From Vesta saturnalis (lineage: Eukaryota > Arthropoda > Insecta > Coleoptera > Lampyridae), in NCBI GenBank assembly GCA_036346205.1, contig JARFJB010002087.1:3377501-3441500 (forward strand): a DNA stretch of 64,000 nt. Reading direction: 5' to 3'. Position numbers and translations under genes: made by a program. Below, in pieces: positions 13,196 through 24,239 of the stretch. The number at the start of each line of letters is the position of its first letter. Position 1 is the stretch's first letter. The notes beneath the pieces were generated by a model that saw only the letters and a program-made list of their open reading frames with translations, ran no database searches and was not told the DNA's origin.

Positions 13196-14049
13196 ACATC
13201 CATCTCTGGGAAGTTATTTTGCAAGGCTGTAAATAACTGTTTTACAATAAATAGGGTTGTGTTTTATTTACTAAAACAGATAAATAGATCTGTGATATCA
13301 TTTTAAAACAAATTTCAGTGAATTCCTTTATATCTCAATTTGTACGGTTTTAAATTTAGATATACTAAGAAATAATACCCGTTTTACTTGTTATAATACT
13401 CAACATGATTATTTTCTGCAACATGCTTTTTCTATAGTCACAATTTGTGTGTCTTCTAGTTTAAAATGTAGTCTCCGAGGAACCGACGTTTTTTCACTCT
13501 TTTTGGTGAAGGTAAAAGGTTTTAGGAATTTCGAACGAACAACTCCTATAAGTACTTTTCAGACAGTATTATTTAGTTATGCTTCAGGAGGACATTATTT
13601 TTAAAAAAATATTTTTTTTTACTTATCTTATGTACATTCCCCAAAATGCCACTGAATTCGGGAAAAATTTTCCTCCGTCATCTTGAATTCTCCATGGTGT
13701 TAGAATTAAAAAAAAAATTGATACCACGAATTGGCCACCCATGATATTAGCAGTAAGTGTCATTAGTTTCCAGCTACCACATACCGTTTCTGTAAAAACC
13801 TAAAAAAAACTAATTTCGCAAAAGAATCTTTATTAATCTAAATTATAAGTCACAACATCTCCATTTGTTGCCCTCTACCTTGTCTTCGGATGTGGGTCAG
13901 TTCCCGGGACACCCTGTATAAGGGCTTTTGGGTATATGAAAAAAACCGCAAAGTGGCTATCGATATACAAGTGAATAAGTAACCAATTTTAATCAAATTT
14001 GGTATATAGGAGCTTTTGGGTACGTTACAGTAATTTGCATAGTAAATAT
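13196..14049. other. No gene; one MITE-type terminus
   Basis: No gene recognised. The segment near 13903-13917 reads GGGACACCCTGTATA, the right-end motif of the CAGGGTGT MITEs. A confident left partner was not found, so this may be a solo or truncated copy. Confidence 0.5.
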
Positions 14050-14640
14050 TAATAAGTTTAAACCAAGTTAAGTATTAATAGCACCCTGGTTACAAATATA
14101 ATTCTGCTATGTTTTATATAAATATTTATTTCTCAAGATGTTTCAATACAACTATACAATATAATAAGGCGTTATGGTTACAAATCATTAAGGTACAACA
14201 GCAAACTTGATGTAAATTATTATGTTGAAAAGGTCTATTCAAGTCTATGAGATCAACCTGTTCGTTCATTGAAGGTACTTTATGTTTATGTGTATCTATT
14301 TCCAATGCTTCCAAAACATTTCATTGATCCTTCTTAATTCAAAAATGTAAAAATGTAATATTGTTTTCAGAAGTGATTATTTAGTATTAAATATTTGGCA
14401 TAATTTGATTTGTGTGTTTATATTTGTGACATCTAATGTGTTTTTTGTATCTAATATCAAAGTTCCTAAGTCTTGGTCTAATATAAACAGAATTACAGAA
14501 TGTGTGATTCAATTTATAAATACCCAACTTCAAAATGTCGTTAGTTGAATCTTTCGCATTAAATGAACATTTAAGAACATTGGTATTAGTTTTGAAAGCC
14601 ACTTTGTAGTTGTACTTCTTGTTCCTTTGTAGTATGTGAG
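14050..14640 (-). mobile_element. Penelope-like element 3' end with GIY-YIG endonuclease (copy A)
   Basis: On the minus strand a frame of about 71 codons (14602-14387) carries the GIY-YIG endonuclease start of Penelope-like retroelements. It reads GIYKLNHTFCNSVYI, then an Arg-rich FDIRYKKHIRC segment. In the second motif, YIG has become YIR, so the active site is damaged. The 3' untranslated part continues to about 14050. Copies B, C and D (14.85, 19.4 and 20.4 kb) are close relatives. Copy A is arranged head-to-head with copy B. Confidence 0.7.
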
Positions 14641-14844
14641 CTACTTTTTCTGATATTTTTCCAAAATTTGAGTGATATGTATTTATTTTCTGTCGGTTAT
14701 GTGTTAACTTGGTAAATGTTTTTGATAGGTAATTTGTACTCTTGATTTTTAACTTAAGTGTCGATTATATTGAAGTGTAACAATTTGCTTGTGCAATTGG
14801 TTTTATAATTGATATCTCTTTATAGAAATTTGTTCTGTATTACA

Positions 14845-15310
14845 AAAGAACAATAAGTGCAAAGTGGTTTTCAAAACTAATACCATTGTACTTAAATGTT
14901 TACTTAATGCGAAAGATTCACCTAACGACATTTTGAAGTCGGGTATTTAAATTTTGAACTGCACATTCTATAATTCTGTTTATATTGGACAAACACTTAG
15001 GAACTTTATAATATTAGATGTAATGAACATGTTACATCCTACAAATATAAATACAAATCAATCAAATTATGTCAAACATTTACTAGTAAGTAATCATCTT
15101 GTGACATTTTTGTAATGATAAACAAATTAGATGTTTTGGAAGCATTAGAAATTTATAAACATGAACAGAAAGTAATGATTGTTATTATTATTTTACTTGT
15201 ATATTTTCTCTTGATAATGATACATATTGTGTTGAAACGTGTTGAGAAATAAATATTCATACATCATAGAATTATATCTGTGACATTAGCGCTATTAATT
15301 ATGAAATTAC
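14845..15310 (+). mobile_element. Penelope-like element 3' end (copy B), inverted relative to copy A
   Basis: This plus-strand copy repeats the copy A sequence in reverse orientation, with matching phrases such as TTGAAGTCGGGTATTTA near 14934 and TGTTTTGGAAGCATTAG near 15132. The GIY-YIG region is recognisable but frameshifted. The spacer between A and B (about 14640-14845) includes GGTTTTATAATTGATAT, which recurs at the centre of the C/D pair. Confidence 0.65.
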
Positions 15311-15928
15311 ATGAAGTAATGATAACGAATATAAATTTAAGTTAAACTTTACCAACAATTTTTGTACATCTTTCACAAATTTTGTGAAAAAATTGAATAA
15401 GTTAGCAGCGCAGCATCTGATTTTGAAAATAGAATATGGTTATAAGCCTATTCATAACAGAATTCAAAATTTGAATAGTGTAGTGGTTCAATTAAAAAAA
15501 TTGATAATAAATTTTGCTCCGTAATTTCGGAACACCCTGTACAGTTGTTTCTTTTAGAAACGCAGCATCCTTAGTACCTTATGATATTTTTAGTTCAATT
15601 TTATTTATATTTACTATAGTTTAGGCAAGGACCGACAGAGAAATAATTGCACGCTTTTATATTCATCTTTTAAACTTTAAATATTTGAAGCTATTGTTCA
15701 ATTTCAAATAAACTGCTTGACGGGAGTAGGAACTTATAATTTACAATATAAATACAAAACAATGAGAAAGTAATTTTTCTATAACTGTCAAAAAATTTTT
15801 ATATTTTTTACTAATGTCACTGTGCGAAATGTCAGTTTTTTTAATTGCAAACTGTTTTTTCACGTTGCCCATTGCAACATGCCCAAAATATTTTTCACAC
15901 TAGGGCGCTAAATAAAATTCAAGAATCA
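15311..15928. other. No gene; one MITE-type terminus
   Basis: No gene recognised. GGAACACCCTGTACAG near 15530-15545 matches the right ends of the CAGGGTGT MITEs. No clear left partner was found. Confidence 0.45.
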
Positions 15929-16184
15929 ATCCGAAAGCTTTGGCGGATTATAATAATAATAATATCGTCCACGTAGACCTACAAAGGCAGTTAAAATATT
16001 GGCTAGATTCTTTTCGATTAACAGAATCCTATAATATCTTATGCAATAAATTATTAATTCTAGACCATTTTTTACCAGTTAAGCATCATCTAGAAATAGA
16101 CACACAATACATACTTACATTGACATGTCATTAATTATATTTATCATTGTCTAAAATTATGATGAGTAAGTTTGAAAGATTATA
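15929..16184 (+). repeat. Left arm of a 255-bp inverted repeat
   Basis: This arm is nearly identical, in inverse orientation, to 18548-18800. Both contain ATCCGAAAGCTTTGGCGGAT at the outer edge and TTTGAAAGATTATA at the inner edge. Only a handful of differences separate the arms, so they are recent or kept similar. Together with the 2.36-kb loop they form a fold-back unit of about 2.87 kb. The open frame inside (15940-16134) occurs in both arms but has no recognised motif, and is probably not a gene. Confidence 0.85.
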
Positions 16185-17556
16185 AGCTGTTTCCCCTACA
16201 CCCTAATATTGATAAATGCCAGTCATGCAATATTACATAATTTGGTTTCAATGAAACATAACGCATTCCTAGTTTACATAGGGTATAAAATTATTGAAAT
16301 ACTAAACATAAGATGCTTCGAATTACTGAGGACAGAAGGTTACAAGTTTGTGTAAAGTAATACATTATTTCTTGATAAAATGAAATTTCATCATACGCTC
16401 TGGGGTTACATTCCAACGAATCTAAAATGCATAACGATTGTAAATGTTCAAAAATGTTAGAAAAATGAGATTTTCAAATTTATAATGTAATCTAAAAAAA
16501 TACCTATATCGTAATAAACATTAAATTTCTAAAACGTCTATTGAAATCGAACAGCGTGACCAAATTAGCTACTGTATGCTAATACGAACACCAACAATAT
16601 TTTCTACACATAAACAAGAAACATTGAAATTACACGATAAATGAAAAAAGAAAAATGGACTTCCCAGGTACAAAGAATATTAACGTAAACTCACATTAAA
16701 AAGATAATATTAAATATTATGTAAATTAATTGTTGATAGGGAACGAAATATAAAGCTTGATGCGACTGATAAGTAAATTATTGCTCAATATTTGCATAAT
16801 GTATAATAAAAATTTCGCTATCTATTTACACAATAACGTTAAATCGCATCATTATAATAATATATTGTTAACTGCAAAACTATTTATTTATGTCGACGTT
16901 TACCTTTTTTTTTTCCAAGCAAACCAGTTTTCGATTTCAGTTTGGTACCGAAATTATTGATTTCATTTTAGTTCCGCTTCTTAAGAATGCCTTTAACCGT
17001 TTTAAAATTACAAAATTTAAAAACTGAATATTTTTTTAGTTAGTTTGGTTTTTGTTTTTAAGAATTTAAGAATTAGTTGAATCATAAATTTTATTACATT
17101 TACTTTCGTGATATAAGTAGGATAGGTATCTGTTTAGAATCGTTAGGTCAATACGTTGAAGGCATTTCCTGAAGAACAAGATTTCAAAATATGTGGCATT
17201 GAAAAGAACACCACAAAACTATCGTTATCTTTAAATATTACTTTTAATTTCGCATATACAATTGCAGGATTGAAGAGAATTGAAGGTGGTGACCTGTACC
17301 CCCACCCTTTCAGATCAATAAAACATAATTGAATCACGATACCTAAAGATGATTTACTATTATGCAATTATTGTGTTTATTTATGTGTACAGATACTCAT
17401 AGCTATGTATATTGCGTTTGATAGAAGTAATTTCTTCATACTCACTTTATGGAATACCTTTTGTAAAATGCTTTATTGATTGCAACGCTAAATAAGCTTT
17501 AGTAATTAAACCTAATGGTTAAAAATAGTTATTTTTGTATTAAGTGTGCAAAATGA
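16185..17556. other. Loop of the fold-back, no gene recognised
   Basis: AT-rich loop sequence between the inverted arms. Open frames at 16757-16960 and 17143-17367 show no family motif. Confidence 0.5.
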
Positions 17557-17642
17557 GTGTTTTGTAAATGGCACACGAGAGTGTTAATTTTTGGCCGAGA
17601 CTTGTCGAGGGCAAAAATTCATTCGAATGTGCCATAAAACAC
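17557..17642. repeat. Long imperfect hairpin upstream of the Crypton relic
   Basis: The sequence from GTGTTTTGTAAATGGCACA to TGTGCCATAAAACAC folds back on itself. The paired segments are AATTTTTGGCC and GGGCAAAAATT, closed by a loop around CGAGACTTGTCG. It lies about 235 bases before the tyrosine-recombinase reading frame and may be an element terminus or a regulatory hairpin. The role is unknown. Confidence 0.6.
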
Positions 17643-17876
17643 GAATTTTACTACGAAATACAAACAATATTTTGTCTATAACTGGCTATATTTGAGAATT
17701 TCTTTGAACTTTGTTGAGTAATTTAAATGAATCGCCCCGTGTTTCCTAAATGTTGCAACATAAATCGTATCTATGGAGACATCATGCTAGTTTTATTACA
17801 GTGACAATTATTGTTAGCTTTCAAATCAAGTGTAACACATTTGTGTGCTCTAAAATTAATTATTAGTTAAACAATA

Positions 17877-18547
17877 ATGGACGTGAATGATGACTTTTCC
17901 TGTACACCACCAGATATACAGAAAATAGCAAGTTCCGCCGTTTCAAATCTTCTGCCAGATAAATCCAAACGGCAATACGAAAATGCATACGCGCAGTTTA
18001 AAGAATGGTGCAAGACAAACAAAAATAATGTACATTTCGGAAAATGTAATTTTGGCATATGTACTAGAAAAATCGAAGACTAATAAATCTTCTACATTAT
18101 GCTCGATTCACTTGGTGCACTTAACACAACGCTAAAGACAACATTAATCTTAGGAACTTTACTAAATTGGTTCCATATTTGAAAAACAATGTCAGTTGGG
18201 TACCAGGCCAAAAAGTCTAACATTCTAACACGTGATGAAATTAACAAGTTTTTAATGGAAGCAGATAATAGGACTTATTTAATGATGAAGGTAAAATATT
18301 TAAATATTTACTTAAATCGATGCCTTTTCTGTTGCATTTTTAATATTTTAGGTACTATTAATTATGGGTATTTCGGGCGCATGCCGTCGGGAAGAACTTA
18401 CCAAAATGACAGTCGATGCTATAGAAGACAAAGATACTGTTTTACTAGTAAATGTGCCTAATACAAAAACAAATATTCATCGCGTTTTTACAGTCACAAA
18501 TAAAGATATATAGAGCTTTATAGAAAATACGCTAATCTTCATCCAAG
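17877..18547 (+). pseudogene. Crypton-type tyrosine recombinase relic
   Basis: The reading starts at the ATG at 17877. It gives a SAM-like core-binding start with SKRQYENAYAQFKEWCKTNK, then a frameshifted helical part. A second frame from 18189 carries SVGYQAKKSNILTRDEINKF. An apparent intron follows (about 18291-18351; donor GTAAAA, acceptor TTTTAG). After it comes GISGACRREELTKMTVD, whose first Arg of the RREEL block is likely the conserved catalytic Arg of tyrosine recombinases, and then VNVPNTKTNIHRVFT. The carboxyl half with the remaining catalytic His/Arg/Tyr is missing: homology stops exactly where the right inverted arm begins at 18548. Expected role when intact: DNA strand exchange during Crypton mobility. 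Confidence 0.7.
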
Positions 18548-18800
18548 TATAATCTTTCAAACTTACTCATCATAATTTTAGACAATGATAAATATAATTA
18601 ATGACATGTCAATGTAAGTATGTATTGTGTGTCTATTTCTAGATGATGCTTAACTGGTAAAAAATGGTCTAGAATTAATAATTTATTGCATAAGATATAG
18701 GATTCTGTTAATCGAAAAGAATCTAGGCAATATTTTAACTGCCTTTGTAGGTCTACGTGGACGATATTATTATTATTATAATCCGCCAAAGCTTTCGGAT
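18548..18800 (-). repeat. Right arm of the 255-bp inverted repeat
   Basis: Inverse copy of 15929-16184. Its inner edge cuts off the Crypton reading frame right after YANLHPS, so an arm probably arrived by inversion or by insertion into the recombinase gene. Confidence 0.85.
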
Positions 18801-18974
18801 ATTGCAGTAGTACCACGTGCACTAGGTATATGGTAAAACAATCATAACACGTCAATGAAGTGTTATTCTTAAATTGAACGCAATTTACTTAATTTTGTAA
18901 CGGTAAGGTAAGAGATCGAATCAATTTTTATAAAAAATAAAATATGATAAGAATTTCGTCTCGGGTTTTATGCA

Positions 18975-19357
18975 GGAAAGTAAAGGGCCACGTATTTCAT
19001 TCCCTCCCCAAGGGGGAGAGGGCGGGCTGCTCGAGCTTTCCGAGCTCCTTCAGCCACATTCATGGATTCCCAGCATACATACATACATTACGTATATATG
19101 CATGGTGGGATTAAGGATGGGTGTGGTCAGGATAGGATCGGAAGGAACGGAGTTAGGGTTATGAGGGGGAAAATACTACCCCAGCATTAGCCTAAGTAGC
19201 CGCACATGGTGTGCATATACGCAGTACCCATGCCACTACATGTTTATGAGGAAAACCCCCTGAAAAAACCTCATACAAGGTAGACGGCAACGGGAATCGA
19301 ACCCATTACCTCCCGAATGCTAAGCGGGTCATGTCATCACTACGCTACCAGCTCGGT
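18975..19357 (-). mobile_element. tRNA-derived SINE with 12-bp target duplication
   Basis: On the minus strand the head (19357 downward) has a box A (TAGCGTAGTGAT) and a box B (GGTTCGATTCC, plus-strand 19293-19303), the internal promoter of RNA polymerase III. A tRNA-unrelated, GC-rich body of about 300 bases follows, reaching 18975. The insertion is bounded by direct repeats GGGTTTTATGCA at 18963-18974 and 19358-19369, so the edges are well defined. Its base composition differs sharply from the AT-rich surroundings. A second copy was not seen in this window. Confidence 0.85.
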
Positions 19358-19434
19358 GGGTTTTATGCACAGATAGATACTGAATTAATAATTGTACTAT
19401 AATTTATTATTAGCCTAATTTATGAATAAATGTA

Positions 19435-20340
19435 TATTCTTTAACCTTACTTGTGGAATTCCATATTTAATAGCACTAATGGTTTAAATACAATATAATT
19501 CTATATGCATTCTCTATACATTTCAATACAACATGTATCATTATCAGTAGTAAAATAACTAACAAGTAGTTATGGTAACAGAACATTAAGGTAAGTCAGC
19601 AAATTTGGTGTAAACTATAATTCTATATTTAAAATATATGTTAAAGGTGAGTCTATGAGATCAACCTGTTCGTTCCTTAAAGGTACTTTCTGTGTATGTT
19701 TATAAATGTCGAATGTTTCCAAAATATCTAATTTGTCTTTTGTATTACAAAAAATGTAAATATTGTATGTTGTTTTGTGAAGTCATCAGGTGATTATTTA
19801 CTGTTAAATGTTTGGCATAATTTAATTTATCTGTGTGTTTATATTTCTAACATCTAATGTGTTCTTTGTATCTAATATCAAAGTTCTTAAGTGTTTGTCC
19901 AATATAAACAGAATTACAGAATGTGCAGTTCAATGTGTAAATAACCGACTTCCAAATGTTAGTTGAATCTTTCGCATGTTCTGAGTGTAGCTAACTGATG
20001 TATTTTATGATGACATGAATCGTTTGAATTCTAATGTCTGTATGTGTAAGTTTTCTGAATATAGCCAACTCAAACTTGTTCCGTGTATTAATTTTTATGT
20101 TTAAATCTAGAAAATGAATGGCTATATTTTGTTCTTTCTCTAGTATAAATTTTATGTTACAATGTATATTTTTATATTAATTAAAAACTCGTCAATGAAA
20201 TCTAATGAACTATCGAAACAGGCTAAAATATCATCAACATAACAAAACCAAAATGCAATTTTATCAGAAACATTTAATTAAAAAATTTGGTATTGTAAAT
20301 TATCCACAAAAATATGGGCTATGTACGACTGCCCATTTAC
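19435..20340 (-). mobile_element. Penelope-like element, RT end plus GIY-YIG endonuclease (copy C)
   Basis: Read on the minus strand, the reverse-transcriptase motif C appears as CYVDDILACF near 20240. It is followed by linker sequence, a frameshifted endonuclease part near 19930-19980, and a tail with VPLRNEQVDLIDSPL near 19660. The 3' untranslated end lies near 19440. It is broken by many frameshifts. It is arranged head-to-head with copy D, repeating the copy A/B arrangement. Confidence 0.7.
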
Positions 20341-20404
20341 TTATGCAATTTGTTTTATAATTGATATTTATTTATAGAAACTTGCATTTTGGTTTCGTTA
20401 TGTT

Positions 20405-20440
20405 GTTGATATTACATAACATAACATAACATAACATAGA
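20405..20440. repeat. (ACATA)n short tandem repeat
   Basis: About six copies of the pentamer ACATA lie at the junction between the inverted PLE copies C and D. Confidence 0.8.
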
Positions 20441-21065
20441 ATTTACACCAGAGAAAGAATAAAATAGAGCCATTAATTTTCTAAATTTAAAAGTAAAAAT
20501 TAATACACAGAATAACTTTGAGTTCTCCATATTTAGAAAACCTACACATACGACATTGTGAAGTCGGGTATTTATAAATTGAACTACACATTCTGTAATT
20601 CAGTTTATTTTGGACAAACACTTAAGAACTTTAATATTAGATATAAAGAACACATCAGATGTTATAACCATAAATACACAGACAAATCAAATTATGCCAA
20701 ACGTTTAATAGTAAATAATCGCCTTACGACTTCACAAAACAGCATTCTTTGGTAATACAAAAGATAAACTAGATGCTTTAGAACATTCGAAACTTATAAA
20801 CATAAACAGAAAGTCCCTTTAATGAACGAACAGGTTGATCTTACAGACTCACCTTTAACAGACACATAGTTTAAATATAGAATTATTTACATCAAGTTGG
20901 CTGTTTTACCTTAATGATTTGTTACCATAACTACATGTTTGTTACTTTATTTATATTTTCTCTTGATAATGATACATGTATTGAAACACGTTGATGAATA
21001 AATAATTATATTAAAGAAATTGTGGAATTATATTGTTTTTAAAACATTAGTGCTATTAATTTATG
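20440..21065 (+). mobile_element. Penelope-like element 3' end with GIY-YIG endonuclease (copy D)
   Basis: The plus strand shows the RT-to-endonuclease linker FEFSIFRKPTHT near 20515. An open frame from 20558 has GIYKLNYTFCNSVYFGQTLK followed by FNIRYKEHIRC: the GIY-YIG signature with YFG in place of YIG. The 3' tail reaches about 21065 and resembles the outer ends of copies A-C. A frameshift near 20755 ends the frame. Confidence 0.75.
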
Positions 21066-21665
21066 AATATTTTACTGTTAATATATCTATTAATAAAATT
21101 TACTTGCAAAGAACGCATTTCCTTACCGCGTTGTTGTTTGTCTCAAGATATTTGATTTTCTACCTGGAAAGTTAGAATCGACTGCGGCTATATAATTTGG
21201 CTCATGTAACATTACGATATAAAATCTGTGTAGAGCAAATAAATACTACAGTTCAGTGCGATATTATTCAGGGGCACAACGTCTTGACAATAAAGAAAAA
21301 GTCACTAAAGTATTTTTTTGGAGATACTCCAAAAATGTAAAATGTTGTTAGACTGTTCCAGAATTTCAATAGCTTCTCGAATCTTCCTTGTATACCAATT
21401 GCCTATCGTTCCCTAGAATTCTTGTGTTTTCAAATTTTATATTGTGCAGAGTGTTTAGTACTCTACTTCGACCTTTTATGGTTCGAGAATTTCCTATATA
21501 AAGAATTCAGAACATTTTATTGAATTGATTGGCAAATTAACATTAAGTCCAGATGATTTGTTAATTAGTTTTGACACCCTACAACTAATACAACGACATT
21601 TCAACCACAACGAGATCAAATTATTTAAACATTGTCTAACTCATTACTCTTCTTATTTAGTGGCG
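21047..21665 (+). repeat. PLE-derived segment, first copy of a direct duplication
   Basis: Sequence from about 21047 is repeated in the same orientation from about 22157, with shared phrases CTTGCAAAGAA, TCCTTACCGCGTTGTTGTTT and GTAGAGCAAATAAATACTAC. It continues into the RT-encoding part, where ATACCAATTGCCTATCG at 21395 matches 22800. This copy lacks about 300 bases present in the second copy, including a hammerhead-like motif, and is heavily decayed. Confidence 0.75.
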
Positions 21666-21765
21666 AGTGGCATGATGAATAAATAATTATATTAAAGAAA
21701 TTGTGGAATTATATTGTTTTTAAAACACTCGTGCTATTCATTTATTATAAGTTTTTGTTATGAAC

Positions 21766-22150
21766 GAATAAGTTCAAAAGTAAATATGTAATTAAAAATT
21801 ATTATTAATTTTATTAAATACATAAATAAAAAGTCTACCTCGAATAGGATTTGAACCTACGACCTGTACTTTGCTAGAGTACCGCGCTACCAACTACGCT
21901 ATCGAGATTCAAGCCCCAATCGATGTAAATTATGTCTTTATGTATGTAGAACTGATCTAAATTCTAAATATAATAATATAATATAATGTAATGTAATGTA
22001 ATATTTAGAATTTACATCAGTTCTATATACATAAAGACAAAATTTACATCGATTGGGCTTGAATCTCGATAGGTCGACAGGTCATAGGTTCATATCCTAC
22101 TCGAGGTGAACTTTTTATTTATGTATTTAATAAAATTAAGAATAATTTTT
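21766..22150. repeat. Palindromic pair of tRNA-containing repeats
   Basis: Two copies of a tRNA-like cassette face each other. The left copy is on the minus strand, with its tRNA part at 21836-21908. The right copy is on the plus strand at about 22010-22150, and its tRNA part (22062-22109) has lost the anticodon arm. Both share flanks ACTTTTTATTTATGTATTTA and CATACATAAAGACA. The centre (21962-22010) is TA-rich with a TAATG run. A third, better copy is at 48.66-48.91 kb. Confidence 0.8.
21836..21908 (-). tRNA. tRNA-like sequence, anticodon AGC, degenerate
   Basis: The minus strand shows intact anticodon stem-loop pairing (GTACT / AGTAC with loop CTAGCAA, anticodon AGC), box B GGTTCAAATCC and a T-arm with one mismatch. 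The D-stem and acceptor stem have mismatches compared with the copy at 48798. It is most likely a pseudogene inside a repeat. Confidence 0.6.
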
Positions 22151-22156
22151 AATTAG

Positions 22157-23740
22157 TGCTATTAATTTATAAATATTTTACTGTTAATGTATCTATTAAT
22201 AAAATTTACTTGCAAAGAAAGCATTTCCTTACCGCGTTGTTGTTTGTCTGAAGATGTTTTATTTTCTACCTGGAAAGTATCAGTTACTAATTATATTCAC
22301 TACAAGAATTTACAAGCTTATCAGCGGGTGGTTTAGAATCGACTGCGGCTTTATAATTTGGCTCAGGTAACATTACGACATAAAATCTGTGTAGAGCAAA
22401 TAAATACTACAGTGCAGTGCGATATTATTCAGAGGCACAACGTCTTGATAATAAAGAAAAAGTCACTAAAGTGTTTTTTTGGAGATACTGTATAGACATC
22501 TATTTCTAACGCTTTATTTGGGTACAATGGTGTAATAAATTATATATTTATTTATTCGCAAGCTTTCAAACAGATACTCTGTCCTTCGTCAGGCGCAATA
22601 TGAAAGTGACAAATACTGACAAGTTAAAATCAAAATGACAAATATTAATAAGGTAGCTAGATAATTGAAATTAATTCATTGTTGTAAACTGTAAAACTTT
22701 CAGCTCTTGAAAATAGATATCCAGATATCGGCCAGTTCATATCCATTATCCCTGTTCAAGTTGTTAGACTGTTTCAATAGCTTCTCGAATCTTCCTTGTA
22801 TACCAATTACCTATCGTTCCCTAGAATTCTTGTGTTTTCAAATTTTATGTTGTGCAGAGTGTTTAATACTCTACTTCGACCTTTTATGGTTCGAGAATTC
22901 CTTTATAAAGAATTTTATTGAATTCATTGGCGAATTAACATTAACCCCAGATGACTTGTTAATTGGTTTTGACGTTAATTCCTTGTTCACAAAAGTACCA
23001 ACGAATGACACCCTACAACTATTACAACATTTCAACCACGAGATCAAATTATATAAACATTATCTAACCCATCAGTCTTCTTATTTAATGGCGAGAATTA
23101 TCAATAGTTGCAAATTATTTTATGGAACATTTCGAAGAACAGGCTCTAAATAATGCACCTAAGAATCAAAACTTTGGCTGAGATATGTTGATGATATTTT
23201 TGCTATATGGCCTTTTGGGGAAGAAGAATGAACGGTGTACTTAAACCATTTAAACAATCAACTTACAAACATTACATTTACAGTGGAAAAAGAAAAAGAT
23301 GGTATTCTTCCATCCCTTCATGTTTTAAGTGAAAGAAAACCAGATGGAAGCCTACTACATTCCGTATATCGTAAGACAACTCATACAGGTCATTATATTA
23401 ATGATTCATTGCACCCATCATCCAACACAAAAGTTTAGTACGACACGAACTTTGTACAACCGTGCTACATAGACTTGTTATCCAGATAAACTACAATATG
23501 AATTAAACCATATTAGTAGAGCTTCTCAGGCAATAAGCTGTTCACTTTTGAGTAGAAGCAAAATCTTTGTAAGATTCATTAAGGACATCATACAGATATT
23601 TTTAAAAGAGAGACACGTTTCGGCATTGTCTCCCCTCGCCCCCCATTCGACCTTAAAGTTGCAATTCACAACATATGGTTTATTATTTTTTTGTGCGAAA
23701 AGTATAAAACATATCGACGTGCAGATTACATTATAATTTT
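22157..23740 (+). mobile_element. Penelope-like element, reverse transcriptase part (second copy of the duplication)
   Basis: After about 550 bases of untranslated sequence, frames from about 22757 encode PLE reverse-transcriptase motifs. These are TPDDLLIGFDVNSLFTKVP near 22950 (motif A with the first catalytic Asp), MEHFEEQALNNAP near 23110 and RYVDDIFAIWPFGEEE near 23180 (motif C, catalytic Asp pair). They are followed by PDGSLLHSVYRKTTHTGHYI near 23345. The stretch between motifs A and C is shortened, removing the block that normally holds motif B. Stops and frameshifts near 23150, 23180 and 23230 disable it. After 23440, CYPDKLQYELNHISRA continues the family. No endonuclease follows in this copy. 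Confidence 0.8.
22553..22600 (-). ncRNA. Hammerhead-ribozyme-like motif (family C)
   Basis: On the minus strand box I is CTGACGA (plus 22586-22592). A hairpin follows whose arms GACAGA and TCTGTT pair around GTA (stem II), then GAAAGCTT, which supplies GAAA and a two-pair stem III ending at a UU cleavage position. Three base pairs (CGC / GCG) close stem I. This is the compact layout described for hammerheads in Penelope-like retroelements. The motif lies within the duplicated PLE segment but on its opposite strand. Cleavage is not demonstrated. Confidence 0.5.
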
Positions 23741-24239
23741 AAAAATAGATGTAGTTGTTAGTGATATTTTCTAAATTAACTTAAAATATTGTATTCATAC
23801 TAATATTTAACATTAATAATAAAAATTAACAATTTGTGGTTCGGTTTTTTGAGTTTAACTCAGATGGTATTATGCTACGAAAAAACTTGTCCAAATAAAA
23901 AAGAAAGTGCGCAATATAGTTCATAATAATCCAAGATTTCAAAACTTTACGTCAATTCGATAAAAACTAATGAATTTTTATTGGAAAGTGCCGCCTCATT
24001 CAATGCTCCTACGGGTGGTTATGATACGTACGAAGAGCGTAAAATAAATTCTCATAATATTTTCACTAACACTGATATATAGTTGTTAACGAAACTAAAA
24101 GTAATTTTCATTTATATTTATATAGTCACAACTCAATCATTACATATTTGGTTAAGAACAAGAAAAACTATAATGTATAAGGAACAAATTATAGTCTAAT
24201 ATTCTAATTCCTTTCACATGTGCTACCACATTTGTAGGA
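23741..24239. other. No gene recognised
   Basis: AT-rich sequence between the PLE relic and the carboxyl end of the long minus-strand gene. No structure identified. Confidence 0.45.

Noticed and set aside
15940..16134. Conserved 64-codon frame shared by both inverted arms
   Set aside because: Conservation follows from the arms being duplicates. No motif, no codon bias seen, and no start support.
19284..19357. Stand-alone tRNA gene on the minus strand
   Set aside because: Boxes A and B are present, but the cloverleaf is poor and a SINE body with a target duplication follows. It is a SINE head.
23625..23660. Possible extra hammerhead (CCGAAACGTGTC on the minus strand)
   Set aside because: No box I or stem II could be found upstream. 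The resemblance is limited to GAAACG.
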